NCBI RefSeq assembly: GCF_014645895.1
Contig: NZ_BMMP01000004.1
Coordinates: 1 to 64,000, forward strand
DNA length: 64,000 nucleotides
Direction: 5' to 3'
From: Streptomyces daqingensis
GTDB lineage: Bacteria; Actinomycetota; Actinomycetes; Streptomycetales; Streptomycetaceae
Below are positions 24,173-33,505 of the stretch, one piece after another (positions within the stretch are counted from its first letter, which is position 1; every line of letters begins with the position of its first letter). The notes beneath the pieces are model-generated. The model worked only from the letters and a program-made list of their open reading frames with translations. It made no database searches and was not told the origin of the DNA. The position numbers were made by a program, and so were the translations under genes.

Positions 24173-24178
24173 AGTATC
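24173..24178 (-). promoter_or_regulatory. -10 element for leaderless hen1 transcript
   Basis: GATACT on the minus strand, seven bases before the hen1 GTG at 24165. No Shine-Dalgarno is present, fitting a leaderless message. No clear -35 is visible. Confidence 0.4.
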
Positions 24179-24327
24179 GCCGCCGGGCGGTCGCTCGCCC
24201 ACCGCTTTTCGCGTCCGCGCGGCGTCCGCCGGGCCGGGCCGCCTTGCCCCTGGGGGCTACTGATATACCTGCCGGCCCGGCCGGTCACACGTCACGGGAG
24301 ACCGGCGGAAGTCGAACGGGGGACGGG

Positions 24328-24726
24328 ATGACGGCGGCTCTGCGGAACATGCGGGGAGGGCTCGCCGGACTCGTCGGCCTGACCGCGGTCTCGGCGGTGT
24401 GCTTGACCGTGGAGTTCACGCAGGGAGGGGAGCAGGTGCTCGCGGTCTGCGAGGGCCGCGCACAGCCCGAGAACCTCTACGTCCTCAGCGTCCCCGGGCT
24501 GATCGCCGCGGTGCTCGCGGTGGTTCTGTACTTCTTCCTCCGCAGGCGTGCGGCAGCGGGAGGCGGAACCGCCGAGTCCCCCGGCCGGGCCGGGCTGGTG
24601 ACGGTGCTGCTCGCGGGCGTCGCCCTGCTGGGCGGCGCTCTCACGGTCTGGGGCGACTACAACCAGACGGTCATGGCGGAGCGGGCGGCACAGCCCGGCA
24701 CGCTGGTGGCGTGCAGGGTGGCCTGA
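24328..24726 (+). CDS. small membrane protein, unknown
   Basis: A 132-residue protein with three predicted membrane spans: GLAGLVGLTAVSAVCLTVEF, LSVPGLIAAVLAVVLYFFL and LVTVLLAGVALLGGALTVWG. Two cysteines (in LAVCEGRA and LVACRVA) may face outside. No family is recognised. The ATG has GGGGGACGGG just upstream. It is divergent from hen1. Confidence 0.65.
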   Translation: MTAALRNMRGGLAGLVGLTAVSAVCLTVEFTQGGEQVLAVCEGRAQPENLYVLSVPGLIAAVLAVVLYFFLRRRAAAGGGTAESPGRAGLVTVLLAGVALLGGALTVWGDYNQTVMAERAAQPGTLVACRVA

Positions 24727-24791
24727 CCCGCGCCGCCTGCCTACGGCGCCTGGCCGGGCCGGCACGGCCGGCCGGCGGCGCGGGGCGGGCG

Positions 24792-26042
24792 TCACGCCTC
24801 CGTGCCGAGCCTCACGGGGAGGGTAGTGACGCTGTTGGAGAACATCGACGGCACCGGGGCGAGCGTCTCCGGGCCGGCGGCGAGGGACAGTCCGGGGTAG
24901 CGGGCGAACAGCTTCGGCAGCGCGATGCCCGCTTCCAGACGGGCGAGGGGCGCGCCGAGGCAGGTGTGCGCACCGTGCCCGAAGGCGAGATGCCGCTCCT
25001 GCTCGCGGGTGACGTCGAAGTCGCCCGCGTCGGGCCCGTGCTGCGCGGTGTCCCTGCCGACGGCGCTGTAGGGAGCCATGATCGGGTCGCCCGCCGGGAT
25101 GACGACGCCGCCGATCTCGATGTCCTCCGTCGGGTAGCGGAAGGGGAAGTTGCCGATGGGGGCGTCCCAGCGCAGCGTCTCCTCGACGACGGCGGGCCAC
25201 AGGTCGTCCCGGCTCTGCACGAGGTCGAGTTGGCCGGGGTGGGTGAGCAGGGCGCGGACGGCGTTGACGATGAGGCTGAGGGTCGTCTCGTGCCCGGCGG
25301 AGAGCATCACGAGGAGGGTGCCGACGAGCTCCTCCTGGGTGAGGGCGTCCGGCTCGGCCTCCCGCGCGGTGATGAGCGCGCTGGTGAGGTCGTCGCCCCG
25401 CTCCCCGCCGCGCAGTTCGACGACGCGGGCGAGGAGCCGGTAGACGGCGATCTGGTTGGCGGCGACTTCTTCGGGGTCGAGGTCCGAGCGGAAGATCTTG
25501 TCGACCGCTTCGCGCAGTTCCGGTCGCTCGTACTCGGGGATGCCGAAGAGGTCGCTGATGACCTGCATCGGCACGGGGTACGCGAAGTGCCTGCGCAGGT
25601 CCACCGTCCCGTCGGGCTCGGCGCAGGAGGGCAGTTCGTCCAGCAGGCGGTCGACGATCGCGGTGGTTCGCGGGCGCAGTTCCTCGACGCGGCGCGCCGT
25701 GAAGGTCTGGCTGACGAGCTTGCGCAGCCGCCGGTGCTCCGCCCCGTCGGCGGTCACCATGTTGGTGACCTTGACCATGCCGATGAGCGGCCAGTCGTCG
25801 GGGATCTCGCCGCGCTGCATGGCACCCCAGTTGTGCCAGTCCTTGGAGATGCGGGGGTCCATCGCGAGCTGCGTGAGCAGGTCGTGGCGCGCGACGCTCC
25901 ACGCCGTGACGTCTCCCGGCAGCCCGACGCGGACGACCGGCCCGCGCTCCCGCAGCTGTGCCGCTTCTCCGTGGTGGTCCCGCCCGTACGGGTCGAGGAC
26001 GATGTGCGGGACACCGGACGTGTGTGCCTGGTCGGCGGTCAT
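24792..26042 (-). CDS. cytochrome P450, CYP154-like
   Basis: A 416-residue P450. The oxygen-activation motif is SAGHETTLS, the K-helix motif EETLRW, and the haem loop FGHGAHTCLGAPLARLE with the cysteine ligand. The N-terminal half with WHNWGAMQRGEIPDDWPLIG and MVTADGAEHRRLR closely follows the Streptomyces CYP154 pattern. It should be a soluble monooxygenase needing ferredoxin partners, none of which is adjacent. The ATG at 26042 overlaps the stop of the upstream truncated P450 (ATGA), as in the conserved CYP157-CYP154 pairs of Streptomyces. Confidence 0.9.
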   Translation of the reverse strand: MTADQAHTSGVPHIVLDPYGRDHHGEAAQLRERGPVVRVGLPGDVTAWSVARHDLLTQLAMDPRISKDWHNWGAMQRGEIPDDWPLIGMVKVTNMVTADGAEHRRLRKLVSQTFTARRVEELRPRTTAIVDRLLDELPSCAEPDGTVDLRRHFAYPVPMQVISDLFGIPEYERPELREAVDKIFRSDLDPEEVAANQIAVYRLLARVVELRGGERGDDLTSALITAREAEPDALTQEELVGTLLVMLSAGHETTLSLIVNAVRALLTHPGQLDLVQSRDDLWPAVVEETLRWDAPIGNFPFRYPTEDIEIGGVVIPAGDPIMAPYSAVGRDTAQHGPDAGDFDVTREQERHLAFGHGAHTCLGAPLARLEAGIALPKLFARYPGLSLAAGPETLAPVPSMFSNSVTTLPVRLGTEA

Positions 26043-26635
26043 GCGTGGTCTCCAACGGGTCGAGGGCGGTCGGACGCGGGGCTGCCGAAGTGCGGGACGA
26101 CGGCGGACGAGACGGGCAGCTGCGTCGGGCAGCGGGTCCACGGCGAGGGGTTCCAGGCGACCTCGTCGGGGCTGATGGTCAGCCGCAGGCCGGGCAGCAG
26201 ATGCGGCGCCGTGTCCACGGCGGTCCGGGTGATGACGCGGGCCGTGTCCTGGGCGGGGCACATGTGCGGTCCGGCCGTACATGCCATGTGGGCTCGGTTG
26301 TCGGGCTGCTTCCTGCCGGGCGGGGCCAGCGTGTGGTCCGAGTCGGCCGCGGAGACCATCACCACCATCGACTGCAGGACCTCCGGGTCTTCCTGCAGGT
26401 CGGGTTGGTTCATCAGGGCGGTGGTGAGGTCGTCGGTGGGATCATAACGGCAACTCTGCGCCAGAAAAAGGAAGTTGAAGGTCCCCCCAGGAGTTTCCAG
26501 CGCACAAAGGTTTTCCCGTACGCGCTTCCACTCGTCCCGTACGGCGAAGTCGCGGAAGGCGGTGTTCCGACGATGTCCACCAAGTCTGGAATCACCGAGC
26601 AGCACGGGCATCGCAGATATGGGAGAACGGTTCAA
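26039..26635 (-). pseudogene. truncated CYP157-like cytochrome P450
   Basis: A 198-residue frame that reads as the second half of a P450 with a gap. It contains DDLTTALMNQPDLQEDPEVL, VVMVSAADSD (I-helix region) and then, without the ~80-100 residues that hold the K-helix, NRAHMACTAGPHMCPAQD (haem loop with its Cys), LLPGLRLT and WNPSPWTR. About 200 N-terminal residues are also absent. CYP157 proteins are known to diverge in the ExxR motif, but this lacks the whole region. It probably cannot fold as a P450. It is coupled to the CYP154-like gene by a 4-bp overlap. Confidence 0.7.
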
Positions 26636-27125
26636 GTACCCGCTCCCGCCCCGGTGCCGCAGGTCGGATCATGGCCGCAATCCGGCTGGACGGCGGGCCG
26701 CACGGCCGTCGGCGGAATTCACGGGAAGGCGAACCGCGGCACGGCACCTGGGATCACCGAATGGCGCGCACCCGCCCCGAATTCAAAGACCACCGGGCCG
26801 GTTTTTTCTTTTCCCGCTCTCCGTAGGTGTTCCCGGATGAGGCGGGCAGGCACTCCACTCCCGGTCGCGAACGAGCAGGAAGAGGCACAGCAGGGTGCAG
26901 ACGAGAGAGGAGTATTCGACCGCCGGAACAGCCGTAGGCGAAATCCGTCCCGGTGGTGTTCAGCGAGCGCCGGACTCGGCGTCGCCGCGCACCGGCCGGT
27001 AGTGCGGAACCCGCCGCCCCCTGCGCCGCGGCAGCGCGGGCCGGAGGCACGGGGCGGCCGCCGCCCCCGGAGAGGTGAGGCGGCGGCCGGAACCCGCGTC
27101 CGTGCGTCCGGCGGTGCCGCGCCGC
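26636..27125. other. intergenic region, nothing recognised
   Basis: 490 bp between the truncated P450 and capA-like genes, possibly holding the deleted 5' part of the P450 gene. It is unevenly AT-richer around 26780-26830 (a T-rich run near 26800). No gene supported. Confidence 0.45.
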
Positions 27126-28427
27126 TCAGCGCCCCATGCGCAGGCCCTGCTTCGCCGCGCCCCGGCTCAGCACGGCCTTCCTGATCTTCTGGTACGCCTC
27201 GGCCCGTCCCGCGCCGCCCGCTCGCGCGGCAGCAGAGCTCAGATCGACCACGCTGATCCGCGGGGACGTCTGCACGAAGAGAGGCACGAACTCGGCCTTC
27301 CTCACCGTCCATTCGCCGCCGCGGCCGGGCCGCCCGTCCTCGGCGTCGCGCCTCCCCTTGCCGGGTTTCGCTTCGAGAGGCACCTTCCCCTCCAGCGCCT
27401 CCCCCGTCCCGCCGGACGCGCGGGTACCCCCGCCCTTCGGCGGTACGAAGGTGAAGCGCGCCGCCGAACTCATCGCCCCGCGCGGGTCGTTCATCTTCCC
27501 GGCGAGCTGGTCGCCCATCCCGTACACGACCCAGGTGCCGTTGACCTTCTCGTACGCCTGCGGCACGTGCGCGTGCGTGCCGATGATGAGGTCGATGTCC
27601 TTGCGTCCGTTGTGACGGGAGGCCGTCAGCTGCTTGGCGAGCGTCTTCTGCTGCCGGTCGGGCGCCTCCTGCCACTCGGTCCCCCAGTGCAGGCTCGCCA
27701 CCACGACGTCCGCACCGGCCCGGCGTGCGGCGCGGGCGTCGGCGATGATGCGCGCCGGGTCGATCAGGTTGACCGCCCAGGGCTTCTTCTTCGGCACGGG
27801 CAGCCCGTTCGTGCCGTAGGTGTAGGCGAGTTGGGCGACGGTCGCGCCGCCCGCCTTCATGAGGGTCGGACGGTGACGCTGCCGCTTGGACCGGGCGGAA
27901 CCGGCGTGCTTCAGGCCCGCCTCGTCCATGGCCTCGATGGTGCGCTTCACTCCCCCGAAACCGTCGTCCATGGTGTGGTTCGACGCCGACGAGCAGCTGT
28001 CGTAGCCGGTGTCCTTGATCGCCCCCGCCACTTCCGGCGGCGTCCTGAAGGCGGGGTAGCCGGTGAACGGCCCGCCGGAGGCGCCGTACACGGTCTCCAT
28101 GTGGCATATCGCGAGGTCGGCCTTGGACGCGAGGGGCTTGGCGCCCGACAGCATCTCGCGGAAGTCGTAGCCGGAGCCGCCGGCGTCCACGCGGGCCTGC
28201 CGTATGACCGAGTCGTGGGACAGGATGTCGCCGGTGGCGAGGAGAGTGAAGGGCTTCTGCGCTCCGCGGGACGGCGTGCTCCGCGCGGCCGCGTCCTGAC
28301 TGCCGCGCTCCGTGCGGCGCTGGTCCTGCGGGTGGGGGCTCCGGCCGGGACTGCCGCAGCCCGCGAGGGTCCCGAGGAGGGTCGTCGCGGCGGCGAGCAG
28401 TGCGGCCTTGCGTATGTGCGCGGTCAT
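27126..28427 (-). CDS. CapA family lipoprotein
   Basis: A 433-residue lipoprotein with signal and lipobox TLLGTLAGC at the N-terminus, then a CapA-type metallophosphoesterase-like domain: TLLATGDILSHDSV, SKADLAICHMETV, DSCSSASNHTMDDGF, VVVASLHWGTEWQ and LIIGTHAHVPQAYE. CapA proteins are linked to poly-gamma-glutamate synthesis or export, but no capB/capC are nearby, so a role in envelope polymer metabolism is only inferred. A basic Gly/Arg-rich insert occurs near residues 340-375. Confidence 0.85.
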   Translation of the reverse strand: MTAHIRKAALLAAATTLLGTLAGCGSPGRSPHPQDQRRTERGSQDAAARSTPSRGAQKPFTLLATGDILSHDSVIRQARVDAGGSGYDFREMLSGAKPLASKADLAICHMETVYGASGGPFTGYPAFRTPPEVAGAIKDTGYDSCSSASNHTMDDGFGGVKRTIEAMDEAGLKHAGSARSKRQRHRPTLMKAGGATVAQLAYTYGTNGLPVPKKKPWAVNLIDPARIIADARAARRAGADVVVASLHWGTEWQEAPDRQQKTLAKQLTASRHNGRKDIDLIIGTHAHVPQAYEKVNGTWVVYGMGDQLAGKMNDPRGAMSSAARFTFVPPKGGGTRASGGTGEALEGKVPLEAKPGKGRRDAEDGRPGRGGEWTVRKAEFVPLFVQTSPRISVVDLSSAAARAGGAGRAEAYQKIRKAVLSRGAAKQGLRMGR

Positions 28428-28695
28428 GGGGGTCTCGCTCTCTACCGGAGAAAGTCGACAAACCCACGTATATGGCGCGCCGGTGTGCGCCGCCGCGGCT
28501 CAGAGCCGAACGGCCCAGTCCGCCACCCGCCCGTGTCTCACGGCTGACGGTGCGTGAAGCGAAGGGCATGGCCTCGGGGGCGCCGTAGCGGCTGCACCGT
28601 CATCCCCGGCGCACGCCGTGCGCGGACGCGGCCGCACGGGCTGCCGCTCGCACTCCGCCGTGCACCCCGCCTCAGCCGTAGCAGCGCACGCCGCC

Positions 28696-29697
28696 TCAGC
28701 CGTAGGCGGCGAAGAGCGCCCCGACGTAGTCGTCCAGCCTCCGCGCGAGCACGCCCGGGGTCAGGTCCCCGCGCCCCGACTCGCGCCACGGGCCCGCGAC
28801 CTTCTCCGCGTCCGGGGCGAAGGCGAGGGCGTCGAGCAGCCGCCAGTACAGATGCCCCGCGGACGGTGCGAGCGTGCCCCCTTCGTCGAGGTAGTGGCCG
28901 GCGAAGCGCATTCCGGCCTCCGGGCCGTGCAGCAGCGCGAGCGCCGTCGAGCAGTGCGCCACGTCCAGGTCCGCGGGGCCGTAGGAGGTCTCCACCCAGT
29001 CCACGACGCCGCTGACGCGGAGTGCCGGGCCGTCGCCTTCGAAGAGGACGTTGCCCGGGTGGAAGTCGCGGTGCAGGAAGCGGCCCCGGTACTCCGGGGC
29101 GTCGCCGCCGATGATCCGCACCGCCCGCCGCCACAGTTCGGGGCGGCTCGTGCCGCCGGGCGGACGCACGCTCTCGGGCGAGGTCCAGGGCTGGTAGGTG
29201 CGGGGACGGGCGTGATCCGGCACGGACAGCGCGTGGACGGCGGCCAGTTGGCGGGCCAGGAGCCGCGACCGCCGCCCGGCGTCCCGCCCGTCCAGCCGGA
29301 TCCGCCCGGGCAGGCAGGACATCAGCAGCGACGGGTGGTCGCACTCCGCCGCGGTGGCGTCGACGGCGACGAGTGAGGCGGCCGGCACGTCCGTGTCCCG
29401 CAGCAGCCGCAGCACGTCCGCTTCCCGGTTCAGCAGCCCTTCGGCGTGCCGCACGAAGAAGGGCTTGTGGAACGACCGCAGTACGAGCCGGGTGACGCCT
29501 CCGTCCGTGCCGGGCCCGCCCTCGACGCGCAGCCGCCGCATCTCGGACGTCCAGCCGCCCTTGAGCCGTTCGACGGCGGTGACACGTGCACCCGGCGGCA
29601 GCATCCCGTCGACCCAGGCACGGGTGCCCGGCCCGCCCCGGCCGGCGCTGCCGCCGTCCCCGTCCACGTCCCCCTCCACGGCCCCGTCCCCGTCCAC
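28696..29697 (-). CDS. aminoglycoside phosphotransferase family protein
   Basis: A 333-residue APH/choline-kinase-like protein. The catalytic loop is GRFLHRDFHPGNVLF and the metal motif VSGVVDWVETSYGPADLD. The N-lobe contains ERLKGGWTSEMRRLRV. It would phosphorylate a small molecule; nothing indicates resistance specifically. GTG start at 29697 with GAGGGGGAG six bases upstream. It follows the methyltransferase gene by 40 bases in the same direction. Confidence 0.85.
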   Translation of the reverse strand: MDGDGAVEGDVDGDGGSAGRGGPGTRAWVDGMLPPGARVTAVERLKGGWTSEMRRLRVEGGPGTDGGVTRLVLRSFHKPFFVRHAEGLLNREADVLRLLRDTDVPAASLVAVDATAAECDHPSLLMSCLPGRIRLDGRDAGRRSRLLARQLAAVHALSVPDHARPRTYQPWTSPESVRPPGGTSRPELWRRAVRIIGGDAPEYRGRFLHRDFHPGNVLFEGDGPALRVSGVVDWVETSYGPADLDVAHCSTALALLHGPEAGMRFAGHYLDEGGTLAPSAGHLYWRLLDALAFAPDAEKVAGPWRESGRGDLTPGVLARRLDDYVGALFAAYG

Positions 29698-29737
29698 GCG
29701 CGCTCCCCCTCGGTCCGGCCGCCCTCCCGGCCCGCGC

Positions 29738-30568
29738 TTACGGCTTCCTGCCGACGCCGCCGAACATCGCCACGTCCGGGACGCCGAGGCTGCTGCCCGG
29801 CTGCCAGCGCGAGCAGGAAACGACTCCGGGTTCCAGGAGTTCGAGCCCGTCGAAGTAGCGCTCGATCTGCTCGGGCGTGCGCTGCGTGAGCTTCGGCGTG
29901 CCGTTGGCGTTCCAGAAGGCGACGGCGTCGTCGACGTCGGGCATCCCGGGGGACGAGATGGTGTGGGAGAGGACGAGATGGCTGCCGGAGGGCAGGGCGT
30001 CGAGCAGCTGCCGCACGATGCCGTGCGCCTCCTCGTCGTCCTCGATGAAGATGACCACGCCCAGCAGGATCAGCCCGACGGGTTCGCCGAAGTCCAGCGT
30101 CTCAGCCGCCCGTTCGAGGATGGCGCCGACGTCGCGCAGGTCGCAGTCGAGGTAGTGGGTGCTGCCCTTCCCCGTCCCGGTGAGCAGCGCCTGGGCGTGG
30201 ACGAGGACGATCGGGTCGTTGTCGACGTAGACGACCCGGCTCTCCGGTGCGACGCGCTGGGCGACCTCGTGCGTGTTGTCGGCCGTGGGCAGGCCCGTGC
30301 CGATGTCGAGGAACTGCCGGATGCCCGCCTCGCGGGCCAGGTAGGTGACGGCCTCGCGGAGGAAGCGGCGGTCCGCGCGGGCGTATTCGCCGATGCCCGG
30401 GTGGAGCGCGCGGATCTGGTCGCCCGTCTCGCGGTCGACTTCGTAGTTGTCCCTGCCGCCCAGCCAGTAGTTCCACACGCGCGCCGTGTGGGGTTTGCTG
30501 GTATCGATCCTGAGATGGACGTCTTCGGCCGTTCCGTACACGTCCTGGTCCCCTCTGCCACCGCTCAC
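29738..30568 (-). CDS. SAM-dependent methyltransferase, PF04672 type
   Basis: A 276-residue protein with the hallmark of the actinobacterial S-adenosyl methyltransferase family: RIDTSKPHTARVWNYWLGGR followed by DNYEVDR. The SAM pocket is RQFLDIGTGLPT and the following strand VVYVDNDPIVLVHAQALL. The family is greatly expanded in Streptomyces and its substrates are unknown. GTG start at 30568 with GGGGAGGG just upstream. Probably co-transcribed with the phosphotransferase gene. Confidence 0.9.
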   Translation of the reverse strand: MSGGRGDQDVYGTAEDVHLRIDTSKPHTARVWNYWLGGRDNYEVDRETGDQIRALHPGIGEYARADRRFLREAVTYLAREAGIRQFLDIGTGLPTADNTHEVAQRVAPESRVVYVDNDPIVLVHAQALLTGTGKGSTHYLDCDLRDVGAILERAAETLDFGEPVGLILLGVVIFIEDDEEAHGIVRQLLDALPSGSHLVLSHTISSPGMPDVDDAVAFWNANGTPKLTQRTPEQIERYFDGLELLEPGVVSCSRWQPGSSLGVPDVAMFGGVGRKP

Positions 30569-30836
30569 TGTGCCCTCCCCAGAGCTGCTGCCGAGCCCCT
30601 GGCTCCCGGCTCGAACTGCCAACTGGCCGTCGGCACAACCATCTTGGCACCGTCCGGCACCCGGCGTTCCGTAAGCCGCGGACATACGGGGCGGCCGCCG
30701 CCGCGTTCCCCGTCCCTCGCCCGCCCTCCACCGTCTCCCGTGCCGCAACATTGTCGTTACCGCAAGACCCCTGCGTGACTACGCGCGTTGACAATAGGCT
30801 GCCGTCGGCCCGCTCAGTCCTAGAAGGAGAACCTCG

Positions 30837-32639
30837 ATGTCAGCGAAACCTCAACGCAGCAGACGCCGGAATCTGTTGACGGCAGGCGTGGCCGCCGTGG
30901 CCGCCGCCGGCGTCCTCGTGGCGGCACTTCCGGCCGGCGCGGAGAGCGGCGACGCCGCACAGGGCAAGGGCCGCACCGTCGACGTGCAGCTGCTCTCCTT
31001 CAACGACCTGCACGGCAACCTCGAACCCCCGGCCGGCTCCTCGGGCGAGGTGACGCGCGAGAAGGAGGACGGCACGGTCGAGAAGATCCCGGCAGGCGGT
31101 GCCGAGTACCTGGCGACGTCGCTGCGCAAGGCGCGCAAGGGCCAGGACTACAGCGTCACCGCGGCCGCCGGCGACATGATCGGCGCCAGCCCGCTCGTGT
31201 CGGGCCTCTTCCACGACGAGCCCACCATCGACGCGCTGAACAAGGCGAAGCTGGACGTCGCGGGCGTCGGCAACCACGAGTTCGACGAGGGCCGCAAAGA
31301 GCTCAAGCGCATGCAGGACGGCGGCTGCCACCCGGAGGACGGCTGCTCCGAGGAGGGCAAGAAGTTCGAGGGTTCCGACTTCCCGTACCTCGCGGCGAAC
31401 GTGACGGACGAGAAGACGAAGCGCCCCATCCTCAAGCCGTACACGGTGTGGAAGAAGAAGGGCGTCAAGATCGGCTTCATCGGGGTCACGCTGGAGGGCA
31501 CCCCCGACATCGTCACCGAAGAGGGCGTCAAGGGCCTGAAGTTCCACGACGAGATCAAGACGGTCAACAAGTACGCCAAGGAGTTGGAGAAGAAGGGCGT
31601 CAAGTCGGTCGTCGCGCTCATCCACGAGGGCGGCAACCCGAAGAAGCCCGAGTACAACTACGACTGCGACAGCCCCGGTCCCGGCGACGGCATCTCCGGC
31701 CCCATCACCGACATCGCCAAGGGCATCACCCCGAAGGTCGACGCGCTCGTCACGGGCCACACGCACCAGGCGTACGCCTGCACCGTCCCCGACCCGGCGG
31801 GCAACCCGCGCACGGTCACCTCGGCCTCGTCGTTCGGCAAGCTCTACACGGACACCACGCTCACCTACGACCGGAAGACCGGCGACATCGTGCGGACGGG
31901 CGTGAAGTCCGCCAACCACGTCGTGAGCCGTGAGCAGGCGAAGGCCAAGGACATGACGGCCCTCATCAAGAAGTGGAGCAAGCTCGCGGAGCCCGTGGCG
32001 AACAGGCCCATCGGCTACATCTCCGACGACATCCCGGGACGCGGCGCCACGACGCCCGAGACGCCGCTGGGCGACCTCGTGGCGGACGCGCAGCTCGAGG
32101 CCATGGCGACGGAGGAGAACGGCGGCGCGCAGCTCGCGCTGATGAACCCCGGCGGCATCCGCTCCGACCTGACCCACGCCGCCTCCGGCAAGGAGGGCGA
32201 CGGCGTCGTGACGTACGGCGAGGGCTTCACCGTGCAGCCCTTCACCAACATGATGACGACGATCGACCTCACCGGCGAGCAGCTGATCACTGCTCTCCAG
32301 CAGCAGGTCAGCGGGGACAACGAGGCGGAGCCCAAGATCCTCCAGCCGTCCGAGGGCTTCACCTACACCCTCGACATGACGAAGTCCGGCAAGGACCGCA
32401 TCGTCACGGACTCGGTGAAGCTGGACGGCAAGGCCATCGAGGCGGGCGAGACGTACCACGTCGCGATGAACGAGTTCCTCGCGGGCGGCGGCGACGGCTT
32501 CCCGGTCTTCAAGGAGGCCAAGGACAAGCTCGTCGGCGCCTCCGACCTGGAGGCGCTGGAGGGCTACTTCGCGGAGCACTCCTCGGAGTCCGGCCCGCTG
32601 GCCCCGCCGAAGGCGGACCGCATCAAGATCGTCGAGTGA
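30837..32639 (+). CDS. secreted 5'-nucleotidase / metallophosphatase
   Basis: A 600-residue exported enzyme. It has an RR-containing signal sequence (SRRRNLLTAGVAAVAAAGVL), suggesting Tat export, then a metallophosphatase domain with LLSFNDLHGNLEP, AAGDMIGASPL, GVGNHEFDEG and VTGHTHQAY. The C-terminal 5'-nucleotidase domain holds ALMNPGGIRSDL, VQPFTNMMTTIDLTGEQL and NEFLAGGGDGFPVF. It hydrolyses nucleotides or related phosphoesters outside the cell to recover phosphate and nucleosides. AGAAGGAGA precedes the ATG. Two strong hairpins follow the gene. Confidence 0.92.
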   Translation: MSAKPQRSRRRNLLTAGVAAVAAAGVLVAALPAGAESGDAAQGKGRTVDVQLLSFNDLHGNLEPPAGSSGEVTREKEDGTVEKIPAGGAEYLATSLRKARKGQDYSVTAAAGDMIGASPLVSGLFHDEPTIDALNKAKLDVAGVGNHEFDEGRKELKRMQDGGCHPEDGCSEEGKKFEGSDFPYLAANVTDEKTKRPILKPYTVWKKKGVKIGFIGVTLEGTPDIVTEEGVKGLKFHDEIKTVNKYAKELEKKGVKSVVALIHEGGNPKKPEYNYDCDSPGPGDGISGPITDIAKGITPKVDALVTGHTHQAYACTVPDPAGNPRTVTSASSFGKLYTDTTLTYDRKTGDIVRTGVKSANHVVSREQAKAKDMTALIKKWSKLAEPVANRPIGYISDDIPGRGATTPETPLGDLVADAQLEAMATEENGGAQLALMNPGGIRSDLTHAASGKEGDGVVTYGEGFTVQPFTNMMTTIDLTGEQLITALQQQVSGDNEAEPKILQPSEGFTYTLDMTKSGKDRIVTDSVKLDGKAIEAGETYHVAMNEFLAGGGDGFPVFKEAKDKLVGASDLEALEGYFAEHSSESGPLAPPKADRIKIVE

Positions 32640-32653
32640 CGATCGGCCCCTGA

Positions 32654-32681
32654 CCGGAGGGGCGCGAGCGCGTCCCTCCGG
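32654..32681 (+). terminator. hairpin after 5'-nucleotidase gene
   Basis: CCGGAGGGGCGC and GCGTCCCTCCGG form a 12-bp stem with one G-T pair and a four-base loop, 14 bases after the stop. Confidence 0.7.
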
Positions 32682-32694
32682 CCCGGCCGCGTAT

Positions 32695-32738
32695 GACGGT
32701 GCCCTGCTCCGTGGAAGACCACGGAACAGGGCACCGTC
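32695..32738 (+). terminator. second, longer terminator hairpin
   Basis: The arms GACGGTGCCCTGCTCCGTGG and the mirrored sequence pair over about 20 bp with one mismatch around an AAGA loop. A second terminator behind the first is common in Streptomyces. Confidence 0.75.
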
Positions 32739-32772
32739 GCGTGTGCGGGACGGTGCGGCTCCCGTCGCGCGG

Positions 32773-32815
32773 GGGGTCAGGGGCCGTGCGCGGGGTCAGG
32801 GGCCGTGCGCGGGGT
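32773..32815 (+). repeat. 19-bp tandem repeat before CBS gene
   Basis: GGGGTCAGGGGCCGTGCGC occurs twice in tandem (32773-32791, 32792-32810), followed by a partial copy. It lies between the terminators and the CBS gene leader. Confidence 0.7.
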
Positions 32816-32929
32816 GGTCAGGTTTGAACGCGACCGCCGCGTGCTACCCGGCTCCGGGCCGTTCGCGCTCCTCCACGGAGCGGGAGCGGACACAGCAATG
32901 CCGCGAACGTATGCCGTCAGGAGCGATCC

Positions 32930-33349
32930 ATGACTACCGCACGCGATGTGATGAGCCCCGGCGCCGAGTATGTGAAGACGGATCAGACCGCCGCCGACGC
33001 CGCCCGAATAATGACGAGGACCGGCCTGGGCGCCCTGCCGATCTGCGGCAAGGACGACAAGCTCAAGGGCGTGGTCACGGACCGGGACATCGTCGTGAAG
33101 GTGCTCGGCCAGGGCCGCGACCCCGGCGCCTTCCCCGCCGGCGACCTCAACCAGCGGGAGGCCGTCACGATCGGCGCCGACGACACCACCGACGAGGTTC
33201 TCGCCACCATGAGCCGCCACAAGGTGCGCCGTCTGCCCGTGATCGACGGGAACCGGCTCGTCGGCATGGTGGCCGTCGCGGACGTGGCCCGCACGCTGCC
33301 GAACGCCACCACCGGCGAACTCGTCGAGGCGCTGTCGGCGGACTACTGA
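32930..33349 (+). CDS. CBS domain protein
   Basis: A 139-residue protein consisting of two CBS motifs: ARDVMSPGAEYVKTDQTAAD to GVVTDRDIVVKVL, then REAVTIGADDTTDEVLATM to LVGMVAVADVARTL. Tandem CBS pairs bind adenosine nucleotides such as AMP, ATP or SAM and act as energy or redox sensors. No effector domain is fused, so the partner is unknown. GGAG lies upstream of the ATG. A strong terminator follows. Confidence 0.9.
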   Translation: MTTARDVMSPGAEYVKTDQTAADAARIMTRTGLGALPICGKDDKLKGVVTDRDIVVKVLGQGRDPGAFPAGDLNQREAVTIGADDTTDEVLATMSRHKVRRLPVIDGNRLVGMVAVADVARTLPNATTGELVEALSADY

Positions 33350-33354
33350 CGGCG

Positions 33355-33386
33355 CGGCCCCGGGCGGCGTCCCGCCCCCGGGGCCG
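33355..33386 (+). terminator. terminator after CBS gene
   Basis: CGGCCCCGGG and CCCGGGGCCG pair perfectly over 10 bp around a 12-base loop, a few bases after the stop. Confidence 0.7.
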
Positions 33387-33505
33387 TCAGGTGCGGTCCA
33401 CCGGCAGCACCCCCACCGGCGCACCGCGAGAGCGCCCTGAAGAAGAGTCAGTCCGTTCCACGTCACCACGTCACTTCCTTTCCTTCACACCACCGAGGAG
33501 CCGAG

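Noticed and set aside
24792..26635. Part of a Streptomyces conservon (cvn) operon
   Set aside because: P450 pairs can accompany conservons, but no histidine-kinase-like, roadblock, DUF742 or GTPase gene is adjacent.
28696..29697. Aminoglycoside resistance gene
   Set aside because: The phosphotransferase fold is clear but it is a broad family; nothing in the sequence or context shows antibiotic specificity.
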